Below, piece by piece: positions 11,133 to 23,400 of a DNA stretch of 64,000 nucleotides (within the stretch, counting starts at the first letter, position 1; each line of letters begins with the position of its first letter). The notes beneath the pieces are model-generated. The model made no database searches, was not told the DNA's origin, and was given only the letters and a program-made list of their open reading frames with translations. The stretch covers positions 123,184-187,183 of the forward strand of contig NMRB01000587.1 of the NCBI GenBank assembly GCA_002633025.1. The letters run 5' to 3'. The DNA comes from Notospermus geniculatus (lineage: Eukaryota; Nemertea; Pilidiophora; Heteronemertea; Lineidae). Position numbers and translations under genes: made by a program.

Positions 11133-12075
11133 CCAAGATAGAGATAACACCAGGATGTAGGCCTAACAGGGACTGGGTTAAGGGTTAAATCGGCTTCCTT
11201 GCACCAAGCTTTGGCAAAGCTTACAATCAACAATACAGAAAACTGTGTTAGGTGTTAGTGCAAGATACGAAAACGAGCCAAACGTAGAAATACGCTGTTT
11301 TATTTCGTCCTCAAATATCTCATATCCTAACTGGACAAGAGTTTTAATGACGTACAGCACTTTCAATATATTAGTATAAACTTTGCCAAAGAATGGTGTA
11401 AAGTTGGAGATAAACCAGACGTGTATAAAATACAGGCAACTAGCAAAATAGATTAGTTATACTTCTGACTATACATTGTCCAGGCCTGTACTGTGTGCAG
11501 CTTTTCATGTTGAATGTTGCCCTGACCCTGTATAGTCAGGATTCAACCTATCAAAACCTTGGATCAATGTTTTGGCCCCCTTAACATGTATAGTCAGGGT
11601 TCAAGCACAGTCACTGGAAGTCGGAAAACCCACATGAATATACATGTATACAAAATATAAAACAAACCTGGAAGCACTTTCGAAATGATTAAACTGAGAA
11701 CAAAAACAAAATAAATAACAATGGCAAACAGAACATAAAAGCTGCTTAAAGCTGGACTGACATGACTGACTAGGGACTCGTTTTCCTTAACTTGGCTACG
11801 GTACTCCATGACTCAAAATGATCCATCGCTTTAGACACGTGTAGACAAATCAACAGTTCCTGTTCTGACAGTAAAACAAACGGCTTTCAAACTCCACCAA
11901 ATCTTGAGGTAGAGAATTCTGAAACCTTGATATTTACAGATTTAAGAAAACACAAGCATCAGTTTAGCCAAGTTCTGAATCCTAAACATTTTCAGATTCA
12001 TGAGAATTTGGTAAATTCTGAATGCTGGGAATTACATGTATGACATTTATAGGACAAAAATATTTTGTGTTACAG

Positions 12076-12278
12076 GAACAGGAATAGGTGGTGGACTGCG
12101 GATCCGTGATCGTTTGCAACAGAAATTAATCAGAGAGCAAGGACTGTGGACCTACAAGAGAAGAAAACAAGCAGAGAGCATAAAGCGCGTAAAGATAAAG
12201 AAGCATTCTGGTACTGTTATCCTCCACAAGAGGGCGTTGGATATCGTCAACATTAGAACAGAGAAGCTAGATTTGTGA
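12076..12278 (+). other. Conserved open frame in the large KIF15 intron, possible terminal exon
   Basis: A plus-strand frame follows an acceptor-like TTTTGTGTTACAG. It encodes about 66 basic residues (fragments [44 protein letters not shown]) and ends in TGA. In unit B (23230-23390) the same frame is intact until it is cut by the N join at 23391. It could be a last exon of a nested gene, or a fragment of a mobile-element protein. I recognise neither. Confidence 0.25.
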
Positions 12279-14100
12279 GCCAGTTGAAGCTGATGTCCGC
12301 TTTTTAATAGAGCAGTTCTGTTCTATATCCAAAAACCTAGTAATGCCTGTGGCACAGACTGTTCGTTATAACAGAGTTCAGCGACCTGTTGCAGAGGATA
12401 ATATCCAGTTGATGATACAGACAGACAGACAGACAGAGCTAAGCAGACAATACAAAAGCAGCAGGCTAACATGACAAATAAACAAGTTAAAGCGCTTTTC
12501 CATGCAAGTTGGCTCTCAATGGGCAACTCACCATTGTTGGTTCCTTATGACTTACACTGAGACCAATGTCACAAATGCCTACCCTTAGTTTTCTATGGTT
12601 GAGCTTGGAGGAATTATACTGACAGTATAATTCCTCCAAGGGTTGAGTTACCAGAGCTGCCAACCCCTGATTCATGCCTTCTGGAATTTTTCCAGAAATT
12701 TCACCATTTTTCCGGATTTTTTTGGGTCTTTCAGTACTCTCAGTTCGGATTGATTCCAGGGGTTTAGGTAACCATGATAACATGCGTAGGCCCCGTTTTG
12801 CGTTACCCATAGAGAGCCAACTTACACAAGTTAACTCTCACAAGGAGAGGTATCTTAATGGTGGGTGGGCACTTTGGTCTTGTGACGTCAAGAGAGGCAG
12901 TAGATGCACCATGTTGAAACAAGAATTTCAACTTGGTCGGTGCTCAACTTCGGCACCTGAGGCCAAAAGTGATTTTACTAATCGACCAATGAAAACTTCC
13001 CCGTCGTAAAGGACGCCATTGTGATCGCATTTTCAGATAAAGACAAGTGTGCAACGTCATTTCAGAGTTTAGCATGCAGAAGATGGTCATCACTGTTTAC
13101 ATTTCAGCTGTAATTGTGCACCCACCTTGGACGAGAGCCACGGAAAGCTAACTGATGTCGTGTGACCAAAGTGTCAACCCACGTTTAATGTATGCAAACA
13201 CAGAGCGCTGAGCCTATTTTTACTTGAGTGGGAGACACACATATGAGCTATTGTTACACCAAGACGGATTGAAGCCAGTCTGAAGTCAATCCAGAAGCCC
13301 TCCTTAAGATTTCCCCTACCATTTCATCTGGTCAGTCAGCCTGGGGGAAGATTACATAGTAAATGCTTCCCTCTTCTCACCAAACAAAGTGTAAACGAGC
13401 ACGTGGAACTTGAGGCTTCCCAACCTTTCCACAGCCACCTGAATGATGGATTGGCTGCGAGCAATTCTCTTAAATATATCTGTATGTCACATATCTTCAC
13501 TAGAAGTGGAAAAACTGCCTAGGACTCTTCGCCATAGGAGTATAAAATGACGACAGACTGCCTCGAGCCTCCGTCTGTGGTGTGCAGAAACGATGCCGCA
13601 TCGCCTGAGATTCTCTGGGAGGAGTACGAGACACTGAACGATCCCCCGTTTCATACGGAGTGTGGTAAACCGTGAGACGGCGCCTGGCGGGACCTGGGGT
13701 TCCCCACGTCAAACCTCTACTCACTTCTTTCAACCGATAGTTCTCGTTCTTGATACTCATGTGGTACTGAATCTTCTGTTGATGATTTTGATGGCCGACC
13801 AGTTTGGCGTTTTCGTCCTGAACTTCGATAACTTTTTCTTGTAATTCCTTTGATTCCTGGAAATAATTAGCACATTATAAAAGATTGTTTTGCATGCCAT
13901 TGTTGTTTTNCTACCCCCCCCCCCCCACCAACCAATTTGTAAACAGTTGTAATGTTACCTTTAACAGTTTGGACTTCTCCTCCAAGAGCTGCTCAACTTG
14001 TGACATCAATGCTGATTTTTCTTCCTGATCTTTTGCAGCGAGAGCTGTGAGTCTGAAAAAAACATGTAGTGCGGTGAATATCCCTCCTTCGTACATGTAT

Positions 14101-14195
14101 CAAGTTTGAGTCCCCGAGGTCAGAGGTCAAATCCATGACTTCAGAGAGGCGATGAGGTCAGAGGTCAGAGGTCAGAGGTCAAATCCATGACTTCA
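14101..14195. repeat. Local GAGGTCA tandem expansion (unit A only)
   Basis: AGGTCAAATCCATGACTT is present twice, and GAGGTCA is repeated several times between the copies. Unit B has a single, shorter version at about 25600-25630. It is a recent slippage-type expansion that distinguishes the two copies. Confidence 0.5.
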
Positions 14196-14344
14196 GAGGG
14201 ACGATCTTTTTATCATTTACACCACGCCAGCAATGTAAATTTTTCCTGAGAGAGAGCACACCATTTCTCTTACCTTTCAACATCTTCATATTTTTCGTCG
14301 AGAATATCTCGGTTCATCGCAAGGTTATTCTCAGCCTGAATCAG

Positions 14345-14465
14345 CCTGAAACGGAAATCAATCACAATCACAATCAGTCAATCAAGTCTGTCAATCAATC
14401 GATCTGTCAATCAAGGCTGTCAATCAACCAATCCATCAGTCAGTCAGTCTTCAGTTGGTTCTGTT
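14345..14465. repeat. CAATCAAT/CAGTCAGT low-complexity tract
   Basis: A run of imperfect CAATCA and CAGT repeats, also found in unit B at about 25785-25875. Intronic in KIF15 and non-coding. Confidence 0.6.
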
Positions 14466-15009
14466 ATCAGTCAGTAATGAAAACCATTGAAATGTCAGTA
14501 TCTGATGCACCTTGCGAATACAAGAAAAGTAGATTTCAAAAGTGATGTCCGAAGGTCAAATGGCAGAACATATGAAATGGCTGATGTTGACTTACGCCTT
14601 CTGTAGCCGCTCCTTGTCTGTCAGCACTTGCTCGAGACTATCTGTCCGTTTCTTAAGACTCTCGGTGACGCGGTCTAACGTCTCCACAGCATTCCTACCA
14701 TTCTCACGAAGTTGTACGAGCCTGAAGTGAAAAGAAGCCAACAAAATGACATCAAAATAAACGTTGCTGAGTTAGACGTACAACCGCAAAACTGCCAGAG
14801 TTGTGAAGTGCAGATACTGGCAGCTGTCACTTCAGAGGTTCTGGGGTCGATTCTTCATGTAAATGGAGACTCATTCTGATAGCAGAGGTTTTTTTGGGCA
14901 CTCCACGGGTAGGAATTGAAAATCACACATCACTTCTGGTACCATTACAATGCCAGTGTTGATTATCAGACGAATCTCGCAAGCTCAGTCAGATTGAGCC
15001 AAACATTCT

Positions 15010-15147
15010 GGGCCGTATTCAAAAAGGGTGATCATCGCGCGATTAAGACTTAGACGCGTGTAACTTCACTAAATACACACACTTCCACCGTGCATCTGAC
15101 GAAGTTACTCGCGTCTAAGTCTTAAACACCCTTTTTGAATACGGCCC
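15010..15147. mobile_element. 138-bp MITE, GGGCCGTATTC termini, present only in unit A
   Basis: It starts GGGCCGTATTCAAAAAGGGT and ends with ACCCTTTTTGAATACGGCCC in inverted orientation. Flanking TCT is duplicated (15007-15009 and 15148-15150). The unit B empty site reads AACATTCTAAATG near 26437. It sits about 16 bases from a KIF15 exon (15163-15251). Confidence 0.8.
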
Positions 15148-15282
15148 TCTACGTTTACTTACTCTATTTCCTTTGCCTTTAGTTCCACATCGAGATCTGT
15201 CGTCCTGTTTTCAAGTCGTACTGACTCATTGGTCACCTCTTGCAGCTGAACCTAAGAAAAAAACACCACAATATTTAAACAA

Positions 15283-16450
15283 TCCAAGGTACAAAAGGCA
15301 CAAAATTGACACACAAAATGATAATAAACAAGAAGTCAATCTCCAGAATTCACGAATTTTCGACCCCAACCGGGGTCTTTTTCAAGTGGAACTTTACAAT
15401 CTGAAACTCTAGAAAAGACTGAGCTGAAACCCGAATGTAGAACTACATAAATCTGTGTAGACAGGACAAACAAGCAATTAAGGAAAGAATAGCGACCAAG
15501 CCCCACGGGTGGCCGCTGGACAATTAAGAAGAAGCTATTTTAGCTGAAAGAAAAGGTTGAATAACTGCAGGGTTGCTCAGCCTGACCAAAAGCAGAGTGC
15601 AGGTAACTGGCGCAGAGCTTCATTTGGCTGAAAGAAAGTTTATAAATTAATAAGACATGTGTAATACATAACAAGCACAAAGCGAAAAGATGCACAAAGG
15701 TCAACACAAAGTAAAGGAATATAAAGGAAGTCAACTTCCAGATTTGTAGGAAAAAAACCCAGAATGGATAATGCAAATCACTGAGCAATGAAAAGAACGA
15801 GGAGGATTAGAGCAAAAAAAGGGGGGAAGGGGAGGGCAAAAACAAGGCCTAGACCAAGAGGGGGAGCCACGTGCCCTCCGCAACTGGAAAACCAAAACGA
15901 AATAGGCCTACCAGGGTGAGAGAAAAGGAAGAACACCAATGCCAAATTGGGGTCTCAGGACCTTGTGTTAAGACCTGAGGGGGTGATGGTTTTAAGGGTC
16001 CACATCCATTTCGACTCTGTCTGAAGGAGAGTCGTCTCATCTGGACATGTCTCGAGGATGGTGAACAACACGTCCGTGACAGAATGTCCTGGCAACTTAA
16101 AGTGGGCATAGAGTATCGAGCAGTCACGATCACGGTCCTCTTTCCCTAATTTGATGTTGGACTTATGGTTGTTCATCCTTTTACGGAAACATGTTGTCTG
16201 TCCGACGTACTGATTGATGGTGGTGCATCTGGTACATGTGATGCAGTAGACCACATTTCTGCTGTCACAATCAGCGGGACCCCTCAGGCGGAGTGGATGG
16301 GACCTACCCGTGGCGGAGCTAGTGATGTGGGACTGGGAGGGCAAGGAGATGCAAAGTAGACATTTCCGACCTTTCTTTGGTCCTTTCCCTGAGCAAGGGT
16401 CACAGGTGGGCTTGGCCACCTGTATTTAAACAACATTCACCTGTATTTAA
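15283..16450 (-). mobile_element. Penelope-like retroelement, 5'-truncated, present only in unit A
   Basis: Unit A has about 1.17 kb inserted where unit B (about 26562-26578) reads straight through ATATTTAAACAACATTCC. TATTTAAACAA is repeated at the borders, giving a target duplication, with a further tandem copy on the right. On the minus strand the insert carries a GIY-YIG endonuclease ORF (16419-15955). Further 3' comes a hairpin AGACCCCGG-TT-GGGGTC near 15362-15381. That hairpin also occurs in the inverted structures at 30715-30880 and 61571-61736. Only the C-terminal region of the polyprotein remains. The reverse transcriptase is missing, so this copy is dead. Confidence 0.75.
15955..16419 (-). 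CDS. GIY-YIG endonuclease domain of a Penelope-like element
   Basis: The 154-residue frame starts with a cysteine-rich region (CDPCSGKG, KCLLC) that resembles the zinc-binding linker found before the endonuclease in Penelope-like elements. The GIY-YIG domain follows: VVYCITC takes the place of the GIY strand, YVGQT is the YIG strand, FRKRMNNHKSNI carries the conserved arginine and histidine, and HF, a late glutamate (TES) and GLN near the C-terminus follow. In these elements the domain nicks target DNA for reverse transcription. The frame is open, so the insertion is probably recent, which fits its absence from the other copy. It lies in an intron of KIF15 in the sense direction. The true start is upstream and missing. 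Confidence 0.75.
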   Translation of the reverse strand: MAKPTCDPCSGKGPKKGRKCLLCISLPSQSHITSSATGRSHPLRLRGPADCDSRNVVYCITCTRCTTINQYVGQTTCFRKRMNNHKSNIKLGKEDRDRDCSILYAHFKLPGHSVTDVLFTILETCPDETTLLQTESKWMWTLKTITPSGLNTRS

Positions 16451-16829
16451 ACAACATTCCAAATCGCTTTTACACGTATACCGTACAAGCTTTTGGTTCT
16501 GACTCAAGAACTGGTAAAAGTTCATCACTGTCGCACCAAATTTTACGAAATTCCATCAAAACATGTAGTTTTTGGGCTGTTCATTTCACCAATCTTCATT
16601 TTTTCACACATCCCAACACCACAGGTTCCTACTGCACTCTATTTCAAAATTCAAAACCAAAGATTAGGCCTAGAAACCACACTAGCTGATGAGTTAAATC
16701 AGTCATTTACATGTAGGGTATATCATTATAAATCTTACTCTTAATTGTCGTATTTCCTCATTCTTTTCTGTCCTCCTTTCTTCACTCTCTTCAATAAATC
16801 CTTTCAGGCAGGCACGTTCCTCTTTCACT

Positions 16830-17029
16830 GTGATCATGGTTAAGGACAAACTTCATAGCAATAGCTGTGGTCAGTCGAAACTCACACAAAGTTTGACAAC
16901 CAATGGAATGCCCTTTTCATTGGCTGTGCTGCCCATAGAGAGCCAACTCCCTCAAGAAAAGCCTCACCCGGAGAGGCACCTTGACCACAACACTACACTT
17001 GGCAACAAGATCTCATTTCAAAAGGATAT
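16830..17029 (-). other. U12-type AT-AC intron of KIF15, unit A copy
   Basis: Same 200-bp intron as at 26930-27129: donor ATATCCTTTT, branch-point-like TCCTTAAC, terminal AC. Its conservation between copies that differ elsewhere supports the call. Confidence 0.7.
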
Positions 17030-18041
17030 TTTTTCAGTTCTTCATGCAGTCTCATCACTTTCTCACTCAGATCCTCTTTCTCCTTCCCTTCCTCTTCCAC
17101 CTCCTTCACCTTCGTCACGTAGTTTGTGTTCACCTCATTTAGCTCAGCATTCTTCAACAACAGCTGAAACAAAATGGAGCCTTTGTAAACTAAAGGTTGA
17201 ATTTCTGAAATCTAAAACCATAAATTTCAATCGCAATAAGTCTTCTTCCACTTTTCAGTCAAGTCTCATTCCACATTTATGCACTTTTCAGACTAGTCCT
17301 GTACGGTACTACCGGTACTTTTCAGACAAGTCTTACCTCTTTTTCAAGCTGCTCACACTTGGCCGACTTTTCTTCCAGCTCAACCTGAAGAGAAACCAAT
17401 AGTTATGTGACACTCACGATAGGAAGAGTTCAGCTTCCTTCATTATACTGAAATCATGTGAAAAGGACAGCTAACTACCCTCTATCATGAGGCCATATTG
17501 AAAGAGTGTAACCACAGTTACCATACTCAGGTGCATAGATGTTTGCTCACCTGTGTCTGTTGGAGAAGATTCTGTGTCTGTGAAAGTTGATCGTTTAGCT
17601 GGTCAGTCTCGTCCACAACTGCATCAATCTTGAAAATAAACGAACATTATTTCTAACTGAGCGTCAAACTGGCAAAACGCCATGTAATGGAAGATAGCTG
17701 GGCTTAGTTTCTGAGGAATGTATTGTCAACGCTACCACTGACCTTGGCATTAAATCATCGTTAGCATCACACCAAAGTGAGCCTTTGCTGAACAAAATTT
17801 CACACAAGTCAATCTGATGATAGCAAATGACCTTGACCTTGACCTCACCTCCTTCTTCATCTCATTCCTAAAGTAAAAGACTCCATCCAAGTGAGAAACA
17901 TGAGCAGCTTGAGACGGCCTCTTCCTCACCTACCCGGGCCAATAATGCCATAGCTTCGTCCCTGATGGAAAATCAAAAACAAATCCTTGATCGCATACTC
18001 CCCACGTTGATCCCAACACTTCCTCCCCGATCATATTTCAG

Positions 18042-19382
18042 TTCTTCATCCTGGTTGGTGTCATTCTGGTCTTCCCCGAGTTCGTCCTCATCATCTGGTT
18101 GATAGCAAACCGCAATGATGTCGAGGCTCTGACTGATGGCGTCCTCACAAGGAACCTACACGAATTCGTGGTCAACAATCAGACGAACGCAAGAATATTC
18201 ATGACCAACATTCAATCCACGGTATTTATCTCAACTCCAAACTAACATTTGATGAGGCACGGCCGATGTTCAGTGCCTGAGAACTGTATATTGAATTTCC
18301 TGAAGAAATGCATCCGTTTGGCTAAAAGGAGACCAAATTTGTCCCTTAATTAACTGACCATTCAGGGGAATACCTCACAAAAGGGGTTGAACAGCCAAAA
18401 CAGCAGAGGGTATCACCCATGTAAGACTAGTCCATGTACAACGTTCTCATCACTGAGTGATTCATGTCAAATTCTCTTTGCAGCTCGAATGCTGCGGTTT
18501 TGAGGGTTTGAGTGATTATTCGACAGATGCACATCGGAAGACGTGTCTGAGAACGGAGACCACGGTAAGCTATGGGATCAATTAGATCTGAGCTGTGGCC
18601 TAGCTCAGAATTTGCCGACTACGGTACTTTTGCTGTCCAGAGAGACACTGATGCCATAGTTTTAGCTGTTGATGCTTGATTCAGCCAAAAATCCTTCCTT
18701 TCCAGTCGCACCTCAAATATTACGTTCAGGGCTGCAAGTACAGCTTGGCGAGGATGTTTATGGAGAATATCGTCATTATTGGGAGTCTGGAAGGCTCACA
18801 TCTCATCATCAGCGTAAGTTTTATAAGCAGCTGGGAGACCCATCCCATTTGGACTTGTGCATGATTTCTGCAACCCTCACCATTGCTAATAGAATCAGCA
18901 GCATGGCTAATGACACAAACTTTGCCCACCTCTTCTCACATTGAAAACACTGCTTCATGGTTGATTTGCAACCCACAGTGATTTCTGAAAGATCATGCAC
19001 TTTTTGCAATAAACCGCCGACACAAACTTGAGCAATTCAAACCGAATCTTTCACAGAGCCAAGGTTTTGGAATCAGTGGAAAAGAACAAAGTGAAACTGC
19101 CATGCCATTTCCAGCATGAATCGCTCAATCGTACGTCAGCGAGGACTGCACCGATTCAGCCCAGAACATGTGTAATTGTCTTCTTTTCATGAGCGAGCAT
19201 TGAAACTGAACCGTACATTTCAGCTTATGGCGATGGGAGCCGCCCGCAAACTTTGGATCAAGATGAGACGAGAGTCGTTGGAAATCGAGCAACTAAAGTC
19301 TGACCATGCAGAGGAAGCCAAACATGAGGATATCGACATGGATGAAATGTCATACAGAAAAGAATGGAAGAATGATGAATGA
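18042..19382 (+). pseudogene. Tetraspanin exons 3-6, extra copy in unit B
   Basis: Exons 18042-18221, 18484-18564, 18706-18813 and 19224-19382 match those at 7383-8708 in length, phase and splice sites. The first two coding exons are absent because the duplication begins in intron 2, so this copy encodes no TM1-TM2 and no start. The only residue difference I see is LECCGFEG here against LGCCGFEG in the full gene, directly beside the CCG motif. If this is the other allele the change is a natural variant; if it is a real duplicate it is a promoterless remnant. Confidence 0.75.
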
Positions 19383-19613
19383 AAGAAGGAAGAAGGAAGG
19401 AGAAAGAAGAATGCAAACTTTGAAAAACCCTGAAAACTGACAAGATCTTGAGGCCACTGCAGTTACATGCTAAGTGTCATATCCCAGAAGTTAATGTGTA
19501 TGCTGCGTGACGTTCAGGTCACACATACTTCCAACCACATTCAGTTTAGTCTGATAGACTGTAGGCCTACAGCAGTCAAAGCCACAACACAGAAGCGCAA
19601 CATTATCATTATC

Positions 19614-19619
19614 TTTATT
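19614..19619 (-). terminator. Candidate KIF15 polyadenylation signal (unit B copy)
   Basis: Minus-strand AATAAA with a GT-rich downstream element, about 880 bases past the KIF15 stop at 20496. This would be the signal used by the full-length reading frame. The 3' UTR would overlap the duplicated tetraspanin 3' region only marginally. Confidence 0.5.
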
Positions 19620-20237
19620 ATATTAACAACCCACTGACTATCTGACAACTACACCGTTCATTCCGATATAAAATAACTTATTGACATTGTTGGCTCATCC
19701 CCCAAATACCCTAAAATTTACTCCATGTCTTTTGTTGAAGTCGGCATAAATACAGCCGTGACCGGTCGGCATAAACTAAGAGAGCAGGATGTTACTCATA
19801 TAGTACCCCAGATATAGTCAAGTCAGCAAACAAAATACAAGTGGGCCTACTTCATGAAATATCCATGACATAATCCATTATGCTGTATTTTTGTTACACT
19901 CTTTTATATTTACAAGTCATTTTTCATGCAAAAGAAAGAACATACATGTAGTTTGAAATGTTGCACATCATTTGTTTTGTGTGTACCACAAGGCTACACT
20001 TTCCCCAGGACTCTAGAACTGAGGTGTGTGTGATGACACTAGACAGAGGTCAAAATGACCAATTCAGGACTTGACTTTGTTATCCTCATGGAGAGTGTCC
20101 TCTTAGCACAAGTGTCCTCTTAGCAGAAGTGTCCGCTAACAGAGACTCCACTCTAGGTATCTGTCCAACGACACACTATAAAAACTTTGTTGCAAACTGA
20201 CCATGCTGTTAGCACTCAACTGGTTAACACAATAGAC

Positions 20238-20455
20238 CGTTCTCAAATTGATGTAAACGACAAAGATCTGCACACTCCGCCGAAATCTCAACCACCCACA
20301 ACCTTGGTCTAAAACTGAATGACAACCCCACGACAATGACTTTGAAGATATTGCGTCAGCTGTACCACGGACTGCATCACGTCATCCAGTTTCAGATCGA
20401 GGTTCTGGTTGAGATTTCGGCGGAAGTGCACAGATCTGCCAATTCGAGAATCATC
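20238..20455. mobile_element. MITE with TTCCGCCGAAATCTCAACCA arms (unit B copy)
   Basis: Same element as 9543-9757, with substitutions and small indels. It ends about 40 bases from the KIF15 stop codon, so it would lie in the KIF15 3' UTR. Confidence 0.6.
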
Positions 20456-20495
20456 TATAAGTTAAGATGAAAATGAAAAAGCTTGCTGTTATAGA

Positions 20496-23400
20496 TCAAC
20501 TCTTGATAGCTGGATCGCTGACCTTGGGCTTGAAGTTTTCTTTCAAGGTCGACGCAATCGGTTTCTTGACCTTGATCTTGGTGAGTTCTGTCTGCAGACG
20601 TTGGATATCCTGCAAGTAAACAATAACAGATTTCCAACAATGGCAAACAGTTTTCGAAGCTTAGAATGTTTTTAATCAAACGGTAAGGCATTCCTCCAAG
20701 CGAGAGTTTTTGCCAGAGCTGGCTCTCAATGGGCAATTCACCTCTGTTTCTTTAGGACTTGTGCTGAGATCAATGACTCAAACGCTTGTACCGTAATTTT
20801 CGGGCTATAAGGCGCAGCCTTTTTCTTTGAAGGGTCTAAAATTGGGGGGTGCGCCTTATCTGTGATTTGAGTCCAACAATTTGATCAGAAGGCCAAGCAT
20901 TCAAGCAGGCATGGAGGATGCACTGAAGCATTCACTGACGAAACTGCGCCTTATATGGCGGTGCGTCTTATGTATGGATTTTGGGTGAAATTAGGGGGGG
21001 CGCCTTATAGTCAGGTGCGCCCTATAGTCGCGAAAATACGGTACAGTTTTCGGTGGCTGAGTTGCCCATAGAGAGCCAGTAGAAGCCATAGACAGCCAAC
21101 TTGGCAAAGATAATCCTCAGTAGGACGGGTCCCTTAAGACAATAAATGCAGCATTCTTTTGCTCTTTTGACGAAATTCGGTGAGAAGTTTGGAAGCAGGA
21201 GAAAACCAGAGCTGCTGGAGGAAAACTTGTACAGTCAATGAAAATCGTTCCTGTGGTCCTTCATCATGTGAAGAACAGGTCTAGAGTAGACCAGGGACAA
21301 AACCTGCAGTGTGTGTGTGNAAGGACTGCCCAATTTCAGGTCCATTCAGGCAGTTACCAAGTACTTTCGTTTCATTTGCCACCACCAGATGTATTCACAA
21401 CAGCATGATTAGTCCTAGTCTTTGATGGATATTGCAATCTGCCGCCTCATCAGAGGTCGTGACACACTCTGCAAATTCTGGGTCACGCTGTGCAAGAGCC
21501 AGTATGAGCCTTGAAACGGATGCATGACTGTCTTAGAAGATGAATGAGGAAGTCATGCACTGGCAGCTATGACTCACTGCATCACTTGCTGAGAATGGGG
21601 GGGGGGGTTGTTGTTCAAGACTCACGTTGGCACTGTCTTCGGTTCAACTTCATCCTGGGGTTATCTACTTCAGTAGACTCTTGAGAGAATGTGTGGCTTC
21701 ATATATGAAGAGCCTTTTTACTCTAGCACAGTGTCAAATGCACTTCACATTATCACTCCCGTCCCACCAGAAACCTTCCTGGGGAACTCAACGAACAGCT
21801 CATTATAACAGTGCTCACTTGACTCTTTCAGACCAGTTGAGAATGCAAAGTAGCAACTCAACCAGGTATCCAACACGTGGCCTCTCGATTATGAGTCTGA
21901 CACTCTTACCACTACACCGTGCCACGCTCCCCCACCAAGACAGAGATAACACCAGGATGTAGGCCTAACAGGGACTGGGTTAAGGGTTAAATCGGCTTCC
22001 TTGCACCAAGCTTTGGCAAAGCTTACAATCAACAATACAGAAAACTGTGTTAGGTGTTAGTGCAAGATATGAAAACGAGCCAAACGTAGAAATACGCTCT
22101 TTTATTTCGGCCTCAAATATCTCATATCCTAACTGGACAAGAGTTTTACCGGTAATGACGTACAGCACTTTCAACATATTAGTATAAACTTTGCCAAAGA
22201 ATGGTGTAAAGTTGGAGATAAACCAGACGTGTATAAAATACAGGCAACTAGCAAAATAGATTAGTTATACTTCTGACTATACATTGTCCAGGCCTGTACC
22301 GTGTGCAGCTTTTCATGTTGAATGTTGCCCTGACCCTGTATAGTCAGGATTCAACCTATCAAAACCTTGGATCAATGTTTTGGCCCCCTTAACATGTATA
22401 GTCAGGGTTCAAGCACAGTCACTGGAAGTCGGAAAACCCACATGAATATATACAAAATATAAAACAAACCTGGAAGCACTTTCGAAATGATTAAACTGAG
22501 AACAAAAACAAAATAAATAACAATGGCAAACAGAACATAAAAGCTGCTTAAAGCTGGACTGACATGACTGACTAGGGACTCGTTTTTCCTTAACTTGGCT
22601 ACGGTACTCCATGACTCAAAATGATCCATCACTTTAGACACAATGTAGACAAATCAACAGTTATTGTTCTGACAGTAAAACAAACGGCTTTCAAACTCCA
22701 CCAAATCTTGACAGGGTTCGTACACCTTTAGGCTCTCAAATTTCAAGGACTTTTTAAGGACTTTCAAGGTCTGATTTCAGCAACATTCAAGGACATTTTC
22801 ATGAAATTTGTATGCCAGGGTGGGTATTTCCCAGCATCTTGACAAAACAAAACCCCAGAGTCATCAAAACTTCGGAAAGAATGAGCAAATAATCAACACA
22901 TGAACGATGCCATTCATTGTCAGCAATGATGAAAATATAAGGACTTTCATTGACATTTTAAAGATTTGTCAGAATTCAAGGATATTCCAGGTCCTGGAGA
23001 AATTATTCCTAAAATTCATTGATATTCAAGGATTTCAAGCACCTGTATGAACCCTGCTTGAGGTAGAGAATTCTGAAACGTTGATATTTACAGATTTAAG
23101 AAGACACAAGCATCAGTTTAGCCAAGTTCTGAATCCTAAACATTTTCAGATTCATGAGAATTTGGTAAATTCTGAATGCTGGGAATTACATGTATGACAT
23201 TTATAGGACAAAAATATTTTGTGTTACAGGAACAGGAATAGGTGGTGGACTGCGGATCCGTGATCGTTTGCAACAGAAATTAATCAGAGAGCAAGGACTG
23301 TGGACCTACAAGAGAAGAAAACAAGCAGAGAGCATAAAGCGCGTAAAGATAAAGAAGCATTCTGGTACTGTTATCCTCCACAAGAGGGCGNAAAACCCGG

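Larger units (their letters stand above)
7211..17869. repeat. Tandem duplication unit A (10.66 kb)
   Basis: Collinear with unit B (17871-27938) in the same orientation, from tetraspanin intron 2 to the middle of a KIF15 exon. The junction at 17869/17871 joins KIF15 exon sequence (ending TCTCATTCCT) to tetraspanin intron sequence (AAGTAAAAGA). Unit A alone carries a Penelope-like insertion (about 15283-16450) and a 138-bp MITE (15010-15147). Unit B alone carries a 345-bp element (22712-23056) and a replaced stretch (23391-23828). Scattered SNPs and small indels are present throughout. I infer uncollapsed haplotypes rather than an old duplication. Confidence 0.85.
9792..17869 (-). pseudogene. 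KIF15: KIF15 3' exons, extra copy in unit A
   Basis: This repeats the last ten coding exons of KIF15 plus 21 bases of the exon before them: 17849-17869 (cut), 17551-17628, 17337-17384, 17030-17163, 16739-16829, 15163-15251, 14596-14721, 14274-14345, 13959-14052, 13725-13856 and 9792-9905 (ending in the stop). Exon lengths, phases and splice sites are preserved, including the AT-AC intron. There are amino-acid differences, for example LVQLREN here against LEQLREN in unit B. The copy has no promoter or motor exons and starts in the middle of an exon, so it cannot make KIF15 on its own. As an allele of the same locus it would be functional; as a real duplication it is a truncated remnant. Confidence 0.75.
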
